Part shown: piece by piece, positions 57,652 through 64,000 of the stretch
Position numbering within the stretch: the first letter of the stretch is position 1
Layout: every line of letters starts with the position of its first letter
Assembly: GCF_013364235.1 (NCBI RefSeq)
Contig: NZ_CP054919.1
Coordinates: 1,858,740-1,922,739 of the forward strand
Source: Kitasatospora sp. NA04385
GTDB lineage: Bacteria > Actinomycetota > Actinomycetes > Streptomycetales > Streptomycetaceae
Direction: 5' to 3'
DNA: 64,000 nucleotides
Program-made: the position numbers and the translations under genes
The notes under the pieces: generated by a model
Databases searched by the model: none
Told to the model about the DNA's origin: nothing
Seen by the model: the letters and a program-made list of their open reading frames with translations, nothing else

Positions 57652-58677
57652 ATGAGACTGTCGGACATACCGCTGGGCTGGGCCGTCGCCGGTACGGCCG
57701 CCCTGGTGGCCGTCATCGCCCTGCTGGCCTTCGCCCGCAGCCGCACCGGCTCGGCCACCGCCACCGCCTCCGGCGGCAGCGGCTCGGACTCGGCCTGGGA
57801 GCGCGCCGAGGAGCGGCGGCGGCGCACCGAGTCCCTCTACGGCGGCGCCTCCTACCTGCTGCTGTTCTGCTGCGCCGCGGTCGCCGCCGCGCTCTCCTTC
57901 CACGGGCTGGTCGGCTTCGGCGTCCAGAACCTCGGGCTCTCCGGCGGCTGGGAGTACCTCGTCCCGTTCGGGCTCGACGGCGCGGCGATGTTCTGCTCCG
58001 TGCTGGCCGTCCGCGAGGCCAGCCACGGCGACGCGGCGCTCGGCTCCCGCCTGCTGGTGTGGCTGTTCGCCGCCGCGTCCGCCTGGTTCAACTGGGTGCA
58101 CGCCCCGCGCGGCCTGGGCCACGACGGCGCCCCGCAGTTCTTCGCCGGGATGTCGCTCTCGGCGGCGGTGCTCTTCGACCGCGCCCTGAAGCAGACCCGG
58201 GTCGCCGCGCTGCGCGAGCAGGGGCTCGTCCCCCGCCCGCTCCCGCAGATCCGGGTGGTCCGCTGGATGCGCGCCCCGCGCGAGACGTACGCCGCCTGGT
58301 CGCTGATGCTGCTGGAGGGCGTGCGCACCCTGGACGAGGCGGTCGAGGAGGTCCGCGACGACAAGCGGACCGCCGCCGAGGACCGCGAGCGCCGCCGGAT
58401 GGCCTCCCGCCGGGAGCGCGCCGAGATCCGGGCGATCGGCCGCCAGCCCGGTGCCGGCTGGCGCCACCGCACCGCCCGCCAGCTCGAACCCGCCCCCGCC
58501 CCGACCGCCCCCACCGCCCCGACGGAGCCCGCCATAGCGACCCCCACCGGCCTCCCCGCCACCCCCGCCGCCCACCGCAGCGTGGTCGACCTGACCCCGG
58601 AGGAGGACACCGTCACGCTGCCCCGGCTCGACTCCCTGGAGCAGAAGCTCAAGGACCTGGAGCAGCAGTTCGGCTGA
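57652..58677 (+). CDS. DUF2637 domain-containing membrane protein
   Basis: 341 residues with one N-terminal helix (GWAVAGTAALVAVIALLAFA) and a DUF2637 four-helix region (SYLLLFCCAAVAAALSFHGL, EYLVPFGLDGAAMFCSVLAV, LLVWLFAAASAWFNWVHAP). The cytoplasmic C-terminal half is Arg/Glu/Pro/Ala-rich and ends in a coiled-coil LDSLEQKLKDLEQQFG. DUF2637 occurs in many actinobacterial and plasmid-associated proteins; function unknown. ATG 57652 is chosen because it directly precedes the helix; 57583 has no good Shine-Dalgarno. A 20-bp inverted-repeat element follows the gene. Confidence 0.85.
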   Translation: MRLSDIPLGWAVAGTAALVAVIALLAFARSRTGSATATASGGSGSDSAWERAEERRRRTESLYGGASYLLLFCCAAVAAALSFHGLVGFGVQNLGLSGGWEYLVPFGLDGAAMFCSVLAVREASHGDAALGSRLLVWLFAAASAWFNWVHAPRGLGHDGAPQFFAGMSLSAAVLFDRALKQTRVAALREQGLVPRPLPQIRVVRWMRAPRETYAAWSLMLLEGVRTLDEAVEEVRDDKRTAAEDRERRRMASRRERAEIRAIGRQPGAGWRHRTARQLEPAPAPTAPTAPTEPAIATPTGLPATPAAHRSVVDLTPEEDTVTLPRLDSLEQKLKDLEQQFG

Positions 58678-58696
58678 AGCGGCGTTGGCCCTGCGA

Positions 58697-58845
58697 GGGG
58701 CTCGGGGAACGGCGAGTCGATGCTGCTGACGGCCGGAGCCCGTCGGAGTCTCCGTGCTGCTGCGTGCAGTGAACGGAACCCGAAGCAGCTGCGCGCAACG
58801 GCAGTGCACCGCCGACAGACCCGGGCTCGCCGTTCCCCGAGCCCC
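58697..58845. repeat. Inverted repeat with 20-bp perfect arms (intergenic element)
   Basis: Arms 58697-58716 and 58826-58845, 109-nt spacer, between the DUF2637 stop and the convergent SpoIIE gene. It has the look of the widespread streptomycete intergenic GGGGCTCGGGGAA-type palindromic repeat. A half copy GGGGCTCGGGGAGCGGCGA is at 62006-62024. Could be a shared bidirectional terminator or a mobile/MITE-like sequence. Confidence 0.8.
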
Positions 58846-58850
58846 CGATG

Positions 58851-61073
58851 TCAGCTGCTGAGTTCGAACCACATCCGCTTGCCGGTGCCCCGGGGCTCCA
58901 CGCCCCAGGTGTCGGCGAGCGCTTCGACCAGCATCAGGCCGCGGCCGGAGGACGCCTGTTCGCCGGGGGTGCGGCGGGTGGGCCAGAGGTCGGACTCGTC
59001 CTCGACCTCGACGCGCAGCCGGGCCCGGCCGTGCTCCTGGTAGAGGCGGGCGGTGAACATCGCGTCCCGGTCGGTGTGCCGGATCGCGTTGGTGACGAGT
59101 TCGGAGGAGAGCAGTTCGGCGGTGTCGATCAGCTCCGGCACGCCCCAGCGCCGCAGCGCGTCCCGGAGTTCGCCGCGCAGTTCGGCGATCCGGGCCAGGT
59201 CGGCCTGGCCGATCCGGCGGCGCAGCTGCTGCGCGGCGCGCCCGCCCGCCGGGCCGTCCCAGCGCAGCAGCAGGAGCGCGATGTCGTCCTCGCGCTCGCT
59301 GCTGTCGGCGGCCTGGGAGGCGATCCGGTCGGCGAGTTCCTCCAGCGGTTCGCGGGGGGACTCGTCGATGCCGGGGAGGTGGCCGGAGACGGTCGCGCAG
59401 AGCCGGGCGAACCCGGTGTCGAGGTCCATGTCGCGGGCCTCGACGAGTCCGTCGGTGCAGAGCACGACCGTCTCGCCGGGGTCGAGGCTGAACCGGGTGA
59501 CCCGGTACTCCTCGTCGGGGTCGACGCCCAGCGGCAGGCCGCCGGAGACCGGGACGGGGTGCGCGGTGCCGTCGGCGCGGCGCACCACGGGGTCGAGGTG
59601 GCCGGCCCGGACGGCGTAGACGACGCCGTAGTCGACGTTGACCTCGGCGTAGGTGCAGGTCGCGAAGTGGTCGGTGTCGAGGTCGGCGAGGAAGCGGGAG
59701 GCGCGGGCCATCACCGCGGCGGGCGGGTGGCCCTCGGCGGCGTAGGCGCGCAGCGCGATCCTCAGCTGGCCCATGATGCCGGCGGCGTGCACGTCGTGGC
59801 CCTGGACGTCGCCGATGACCAGGCCGACGTGCCCGCCGGGCAGCGGGACGACGTCGTACCAGTCGCCGCCGATCTGGAGGCCGGAGCCGGCCGCGAGGTA
59901 GCGGACGGCGGTGCTGACGCCGGGGACGGCGGGGACGGTGCGGGGCAGCATGACGCGCTGCAGGCCGGCGGCGAGCTCGTGCTCGGCGTCGTGCAGGCGG
60001 GCCCGGGCGAGGGACTGGGCGACCAGCCCGCCGAGGGTGGAGAGCAGGGTGCGCTCGTCGGCGTCGAGTTCGCGGGCGTCGTCGAAGGAGACCACGCAGA
60101 TGCCGGTGGGGCGGCCGCTGGCGACCAGCGGGAGGAACGCCCAGGAGGAGCGGCCGCTGTCCTCGGCCCAGTCCCAGGCGTCGGGGTAGCGCTCGCGGTA
60201 CTCCTCGCGGCTGGAGACGAAGATCGGGGCGCGCTGCCGGATCGCCTCGGCGGCGGGGTGGCTGGGCGCGAGCGGGATGCGGTCGAACTGGTCGCTGAGC
60301 GCGCTGCGGTAGCCGCTGGAGCCGAGCAGGGCGATCCGGCCGGCTTCCAGCGAGGCCAGGGCGAGGCCGTCGGGGCCGAGGCCGGGCAGCGGGAGTTCGG
60401 TGAAGACCCGGGCGACGTCCCGGACGGTGACCGCCTCGGAGAGCGCCCGGGCGGCCTCCTTGATGAACCGGGAGCGCTCCTCGCGCAGCAGGGCCTGCTC
60501 GTCGGCGCGCTCGCGCTTGTGCAGCTCGACGGTGGCGTCCCAGACGAAGCCGACCATCCGGGACGGGCGGCCGAACGCGTCGGCGAGGACCCGGCCGCGG
60601 AAGCGCACGGCGTGCAGTTCGCCGTTGGGGAAGACGGTGCGGTAGTAGGCGCCGCACTGGCCGAGTTCGGCGACGGCGCGCTCGACCCGGCGGCGCACCA
60701 CGGGCGCGTCCTCGGGGTGCAGCAGGGCCAGGAAGGAGGCGGAGGTGCGGTCGAAGGCCTGGCCGGTCAGTCCGAGGATCGCGCAGGCGCGCTGGTCGCC
60801 GACCAGGACGTCGCGGCGGATGTCCCAGTCGAACGAGCCGATGCCGTTGGCGGCCATCGCGGGTTCCAGCCACTCGGGGCTGGAGTCCCCGGTGCGGGTG
60901 GGCAGGCCGCGGCCGGACGGCGGCGGGACGGTCCGTCCGGCCGCCCGCTCGCCGGCCCGTTCGCCGGGCGCGCCCAGGGCGGTGCGCAGCGGGTTGGCCG
61001 GGGTCTCGTTCCTGGTGGCCTGGGCGGGCGGGGTGCGGCGGGCGGGCCCAGGCGCCTCGGGCTCTGTGGCCAT
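58851..61073 (-). CDS. SpoIIE-type PP2C phosphatase with PAS, GAF and ATPase domains
   Basis: 740 residues: PAS domain around 70-180 (IGSFDWDIRRDVLVGDQRAC), GAF domain around 210-370 (WAFLPLVASGRPTGICVVSF), PP2C phosphatase ~385-600 (IGGDWYDVVPLPGGHVGLVI, GDVQGHDVHAAG, DDIALLLLRW), and a HATPase_c anti-sigma-like domain at the end (ELLSSELVTNAIRHTDRD, GRGLMLVEALADTWGV). Probably regulates an anti-sigma/anti-anti-sigma switch in response to a sensed signal. AGGAG directly upstream of ATG 61073 fixes the start. A second isolated HATPase protein is encoded next on the same strand. Confidence 0.95.
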   Translation of the reverse strand: MATEPEAPGPARRTPPAQATRNETPANPLRTALGAPGERAGERAAGRTVPPPSGRGLPTRTGDSSPEWLEPAMAANGIGSFDWDIRRDVLVGDQRACAILGLTGQAFDRTSASFLALLHPEDAPVVRRRVERAVAELGQCGAYYRTVFPNGELHAVRFRGRVLADAFGRPSRMVGFVWDATVELHKRERADEQALLREERSRFIKEAARALSEAVTVRDVARVFTELPLPGLGPDGLALASLEAGRIALLGSSGYRSALSDQFDRIPLAPSHPAAEAIRQRAPIFVSSREEYRERYPDAWDWAEDSGRSSWAFLPLVASGRPTGICVVSFDDARELDADERTLLSTLGGLVAQSLARARLHDAEHELAAGLQRVMLPRTVPAVPGVSTAVRYLAAGSGLQIGGDWYDVVPLPGGHVGLVIGDVQGHDVHAAGIMGQLRIALRAYAAEGHPPAAVMARASRFLADLDTDHFATCTYAEVNVDYGVVYAVRAGHLDPVVRRADGTAHPVPVSGGLPLGVDPDEEYRVTRFSLDPGETVVLCTDGLVEARDMDLDTGFARLCATVSGHLPGIDESPREPLEELADRIASQAADSSEREDDIALLLLRWDGPAGGRAAQQLRRRIGQADLARIAELRGELRDALRRWGVPELIDTAELLSSELVTNAIRHTDRDAMFTARLYQEHGRARLRVEVEDESDLWPTRRTPGEQASSGRGLMLVEALADTWGVEPRGTGKRMWFELSS

Positions 61074-61375
61074 GCTTCTCCTGCCGGTGCCTTGCGTGGC
61101 GGCCGCTGGTTTCCCCGTGTCCCCTACTGGGCCGGCCGGACCGCGATGATGGTGTGTGCCTACTGGCACACATTCTCACTAGCCTGTCGTATGTTCGGCA
61201 AGGCGGCAATGCCGGTGCGCCGAACGGCAAGGATCGCACACGATCGCCACTGGCATATTCACGCGCCGGAGCCCCCCGTTCGGCCCCGGAATTCCCCGCC
61301 CGGGTCGGGCTCGGGCCGCTCTCGGGCCGGGCTCGGGCCGCTCTCGGCTCCGGCCCGGGTCGGGTCGGGTCGGGC
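61074..61375. promoter_or_regulatory. Intergenic region with a perfect palindrome and tandem repeat
   Basis: TGTGTGCC-TACT-GGCACACA (61153-61172) is a perfect 8-bp arm palindrome 80 bp upstream of the SpoIIE gene, a good operator candidate. 61307-61325 and 61329-61347 are a 19-bp repeat (period 22) followed by CGGGT units, downstream of the HATPase gene. I see no coding region here that I can support. Confidence 0.5.
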
Positions 61376-61870
61376 TCAGGCCGCGGAGAGCTCGAACCAG
61401 GTGGTCTTCCCGTCCGCCCGCAGCTGCACGCCCCAGTCGTCCGCCAGCGCCTCCACCAGGAACAGCCCGCGCCCGGAGGTCGCCGTGTCGGAGGCGGCCC
61501 GGCGGCTGGGCACCTGCACCGCGCCGTCCTGCACCTCGACCCGCAGCCGGGACTCCTCCGTCAGCACCGCGTCGAACACCGCGCCCCGGCCGGTGTGCAC
61601 CAGGGCGTTGGTGACCAGCTCGGAGGCGAGCAGCTCGGCGGTGTCGGCCAGCTCCTCGGGGACGCCCCAGTGGTCGAGCGCCGTCCGCAGCCTGCGGCGG
61701 ATCGCCCCCACCGCCGGCAGGTCCGCCGCGTCCAGCGCGGCGTGCAGCCGGCGGTGCAGCGCGCACCCGGGCTGGTACGCCGCCGGCGCGCCGTGCGCCG
61801 ACCCCTGGTGCTCGGCCCCCTCCCGCCACGAAGCCGACCGCTGCCGCGGAAACCTTGCCTGACCGTCCAT
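61376..61870 (-). CDS. Anti-sigma-factor-type serine kinase/ATP-binding protein
   Basis: 164 residues of a lone HATPase_c_2 domain: TAELLASELVTNALVHTGRG (N-box) and SGRGLFLVEALADDWGVQLR (G1 box). Very similar to the C-terminal domain of the neighbouring SpoIIE protein, so the pair may act in one partner-switch. These proteins bind sigma factors or phosphorylate anti-anti-sigma proteins. ATG 61870 has GAGG just upstream; a longer reading to 61933 lacks homology. No sigma or anti-sigma antagonist gene is adjacent. Confidence 0.9.
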   Translation of the reverse strand: MDGQARFPRQRSASWREGAEHQGSAHGAPAAYQPGCALHRRLHAALDAADLPAVGAIRRRLRTALDHWGVPEELADTAELLASELVTNALVHTGRGAVFDAVLTEESRLRVEVQDGAVQVPSRRAASDTATSGRGLFLVEALADDWGVQLRADGKTTWFELSAA

Positions 61871-62005
61871 CAACCTCGTACGCCCCCGCCGTAGTTCCTG
61901 GGCGCGCCCCCACTCCCCCACCGGGGCGGCCAACCGCTTCTCGCTCTCCTCTTGCCCACTCCACCACCGGAAAACCCCTCCTCAGGCGAAGCAGAAGCCC
62001 CGCCG

Positions 62006-62024
62006 GGGGCTCGGGGAGCGGCGA
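62006..62024. repeat. Half copy of the 58697 intergenic element
   Basis: GGGGCTCGGGGAGCGGCGA matches the left arm at 58697 with one change. No matching second arm is seen, although GCGGCCCGGGCCCCCGAT follows. Confidence 0.5.
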
Positions 62025-62088
62025 ACCCCTCGCGGCCCGGGCCCCCGATTTCACCTCCCCTGCCGCCTGGAGTGTCGGCGGTGCTAAG

Positions 62089-62105
62089 TTTGAACGGCGT
62101 TCTAA
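62089..62105. promoter_or_regulatory. TTtGAAC-ggc-GTTCtAA dyad upstream of urease
   Basis: GAAC-GGC-GTTC is perfect; outer TT/AA also pair, with one mismatch each side. 47 bp upstream of the UreAB start, in a locally AT-rich window (GCTAAGTTTGAACGGCGTTC). This is the form of a TetR-type operator. Confidence 0.55.
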
Positions 62106-62151
62106 CATCTGTACCGACCCCCTCCCCGCGACCCTCTCCGAGCGAGGCACC

Positions 62152-62895
62152 GTGCGACTGACCCCCACTGAACGGGACCGGCTGCTGATCTTCACCGCGG
62201 CCGAACTGGCCCGCGCCCGGCGGGCGCGGGGCCTGCGGCTGAACGTCCCCGAGGCGACCGCGCTGATCGCGGACACCGTCTGCGAGGCGGCCCGCGACGG
62301 CCGCCGGCTGGCCGAGGCGATCGAGGCCGGGCGCGGCGTGCTGGGCGCCGACGACGTGCTGCCGGGCGTCGCGGACGTGGTGACCGTGGTGCAGGTGGAG
62401 GCGGTGTTCGAGGACGGGACGCGGCTGGCGGTGGTCACCGACCCGTTCCGCGGCGCGGGCTCGCTGGGCCCGGACGCGCCGGGCGCGGCGCTGCCCGGCG
62501 CCGGGACGGGGTACGAGCCGGTGGAGGAGACCCTGCTGCTGCCGGTGCACAACACCGCCGCGGTGCCGATCTCGGTGACCTCGCACTTCCACTTCTTCGA
62601 GTCGAACCCGCGGCTGGCCTTCGACCGGGCCGCCGCGTACGGCACCCACCTGGCGGTGCCGGCCGGCTCCTCGGTCCGCTTCGACCCGGGCGCCACCGTC
62701 GAGGTCGGCCTGGTGCCGATCGGCGGGGCCCGGGTGGCGATCGGCTTCGCGGGCCTGGTGGACGGCCCGCTGGACGCGCCGGGCGCGAAGGACGCGGCAC
62801 TGGCGAAGGCCCGGGCGACCGGCTACCTGACCGAGTTCGACGACACCGACGACACCTTCGACAGCGCCTTCGACGACGCCGGGCCCGCGCAGTGA
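62152..62895 (+). CDS. ureAB: Fused urease gamma-beta subunit
   Basis: 247 residues. Gamma part 1-~100 (LTPTERDRLLIFTAAELARA, NVPEATALIADTVCEAARDG) and beta part ~120-225 (LPVHNTAAVPISVTSHFHFF, NPRLAFDRAAAYGTHLA, FDPGATVEVGLVPIGGARV). Separate ureA and ureB are the rule in most bacteria; fusions are known in some streptomycetes and Helicobacter. The Asp-rich tail ends in FDSAFDDAGPAQ. GTG 62152 has GAGGCACC upstream. Acts with UreC to hydrolyse urea; the accessory genes are beyond the window. Confidence 0.93.
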   Translation: MRLTPTERDRLLIFTAAELARARRARGLRLNVPEATALIADTVCEAARDGRRLAEAIEAGRGVLGADDVLPGVADVVTVVQVEAVFEDGTRLAVVTDPFRGAGSLGPDAPGAALPGAGTGYEPVEETLLLPVHNTAAVPISVTSHFHFFESNPRLAFDRAAAYGTHLAVPAGSSVRFDPGATVEVGLVPIGGARVAIGFAGLVDGPLDAPGAKDAALAKARATGYLTEFDDTDDTFDSAFDDAGPAQ

Positions 62896-62968
62896 CCGCC
62901 CGGCGCCCCGCCGCTCCGGCCCCCGCCCCGACCGCCCCGGCCCCCTCGACCGCCCGGAAGGACCCCGC

Positions 62969-64000
62969 ATGAGCGCCATCACCCCGCACGACTACATCTC
63001 GGTGCACGGCCCGCGCGCGGGCGACCGGGTCCGGCTCGGCGACTCCGGGCTGATCGTCCGGGTCGAGTCCGACTCGCAGGCCCCGGGCGACGAGTTCCTG
63101 GCCGGCTTCGGCAAGACCGCCCGGGACGGCCTGCACCTGAAGCCCGCCGCCGTCCGGGAGACCTGCGACGTGGTGGTCTCCAACGTGCTGGTGATCGACG
63201 CGGTGCAGGGCGTCCGGAAGACCTCGATCGGCATCCGGGCGGGCCGGATCGCGGCGATCGGCCGAGCCGGCAACCCGGACACCCTGGACGGGGTGGAGGT
63301 GGTGGTCGGCACCGGCACCACCATCGTCTCCGGCGAGGGCCTGATCGCCACCGCGGGCGCCGTCGACACCCACGTGCACCTGCTCTCCCCGCGGATCATG
63401 GAGGCCTCGCTCGCCTCCGGGGTGACCACGATCATCGGCCAGGAGTTCGGCCCGGTCTGGGGCGTCGGCGTCAACTCCCCGTGGGCGCTGCGGCACGCCT
63501 TCAACGCCTTCGACGCCTGGCCGGTCAACATCGGCTTCCTGGGCCGCGGTTCGTCCTCCGACCCGGCCCCGCTGGTGGAGGCGCTGGCCGAGGGCGGCGC
63601 CTCCGGCTTCAAGGTGCACGAGGACATGGGCGCGCACACCCGGGCGCTGGACACCGCGCTGCGGGTCGCCGAGGAGTACGACGTCCAGGTCGCCCTGCAC
63701 ACCGACGGGCTGAACGAGTGCCTGTCGGTGGAGGACACCCTCGCGGTGCTGGAGGGCCGCACCATCCACGCCTTCCACATCGAGGGCTGCGGCGGCGGCC
63801 ACGTGCCGAACGTGCTGAAGATGGCGGGCGTGGAGAACGTCATCGGCTCCTCCACCAACCCCACCCTCCCGTTCGGCCGGGACGCGCTGGGCGAGCACTA
63901 CGACATGATCGTCTCCGCCCACGACCTCAAGCCCGACCTGCCCGGCGACGCCGCGATGGCCCGGGACCGGATCCGGGCCGGGACGATGGGCGCCGAGGAC
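62969..64000 (+). CDS. ureC: Urease alpha subunit (divergent type), 5' part
   Basis: 344 residues before the window ends. Nickel ligands present: His135 and His137 in DTHVHLLSP, bridging Lys215 and His217 in SGFKVHEDMG, His244 in VALHTDGLNE, His270 in FHIEGCGGGH. However the active-site flap that carries Cys319-His320 in Klebsiella (VCHHL) reads VSAHDL: the Cys is Ala317 while His318 remains. The HED motif is followed by MGAHTRALD rather than the usual WG-TP. So this belongs to a distinct streptomycete clade. GGAAGGA precedes ATG 62969; 73-bp gap to ureAB. Confidence 0.94.
   Translation, partial: MSAITPHDYISVHGPRAGDRVRLGDSGLIVRVESDSQAPGDEFLAGFGKTARDGLHLKPAAVRETCDVVVSNVLVIDAVQGVRKTSIGIRAGRIAAIGRAGNPDTLDGVEVVVGTGTTIVSGEGLIATAGAVDTHVHLLSPRIMEASLASGVTTIIGQEFGPVWGVGVNSPWALRHAFNAFDAWPVNIGFLGRGSSSDPAPLVEALAEGGASGFKVHEDMGAHTRALDTALRVAEEYDVQVALHTDGLNECLSVEDTLAVLEGRTIHAFHIEGCGGGHVPNVLKMAGVENVIGSSTNPTLPFGRDALGEHYDMIVSAHDLKPDLPGDAAMARDRIRAGTMGAED

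Noticed and set aside
61145-61320. Small plus-strand ORF beginning MMVCAYWHTFSLAC
   Set aside because: No ribosome site, overlaps the palindrome and becomes low complexity; no domain recognised.

Overview
The window is high-GC actinobacterial chromosome. Codon third positions are almost all G or C, many genes start with GTG, and several promoters look leaderless. Gene content (encapsulin with a DyP peroxidase, DUF2637, a SpoIIE-type phosphatase, a GH18 chitinase with a DasR-like box, a Nur box, a DmdR-like iron box) points to Streptomycetaceae (Streptomyces or Kitasatospora). I see no rRNA, tRNA, CRISPR array, insertion sequence or prophage. Most of it is ordinary, densely packed core and accessory chromosome.

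Layout. 0-12 kb: 3' end of hemC, an APH-type kinase, a divergent MFS exporter/DeoR pair, a lipoprotein, a small helical protein whose stop was lost by a 10-bp duplication, a Nudix hydrolase, tex, a GT87 glycosyltransferase, a PPOX enzyme and an SGNH hydrolase. 12-19 kb: a cytochrome P450 with the tail of a lost second P450 upstream, the encapsulin/DyP nanocompartment operon, a translationally coupled MerR(B12)/MarR pair and a divergent LysR/SDR pair. 19-35 kb: MMPL exporter with an operator, ECF sigma factor with a membrane partner, HxlR regulator divergent from alaA, a frameshifted gene, YnfA, purple acid phosphatase, aminotransferase class IV, DinB, a flavoprotein and a large secreted nuclease.

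35-43 kb: a nickel transporter under a Nur-like box, a DasR-like box upstream of a secreted chitinase, an esterase, a large GT39 membrane glycosyltransferase and a secreted HNH nuclease lipoprotein. 43.6-48.6 kb: the most unusual region. Three secreted wall-type enzymes lie head to tail: an NlpC/P60-like enzyme, an SGNH esterase and an Rpf-type muralytic enzyme. Each carries a C-terminal six-repeat beta-propeller-like module. Two of the modules are about 99% identical in DNA, and the block is flanked by a 22-bp perfect direct repeat. 48.6-54.5 kb: pdxH, two tandem double-YbjQ genes, moaA, a MobA-like transferase and a hydrolase. 54.7-64 kb: a zinc-ribbon/nuclease-like protein, a TPR-like protein, an iron-boxed FhuF-like reductase, DUF2637, SpoIIE phosphatase, an anti-sigma-type ATPase, and a fused UreAB with a divergent UreC cut by the window end.

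How things connect. The nickel transporter probably feeds nickel to urease and other Ni enzymes. The chitinase and propeller-bearing enzymes act on surface polysaccharides outside the cell. DyP is packed into encapsulin through a visible C-terminal targeting peptide. A recurring feature is a short tandem duplication (10-24 bp units) at or just past gene stop codons, seen at about ten loci.
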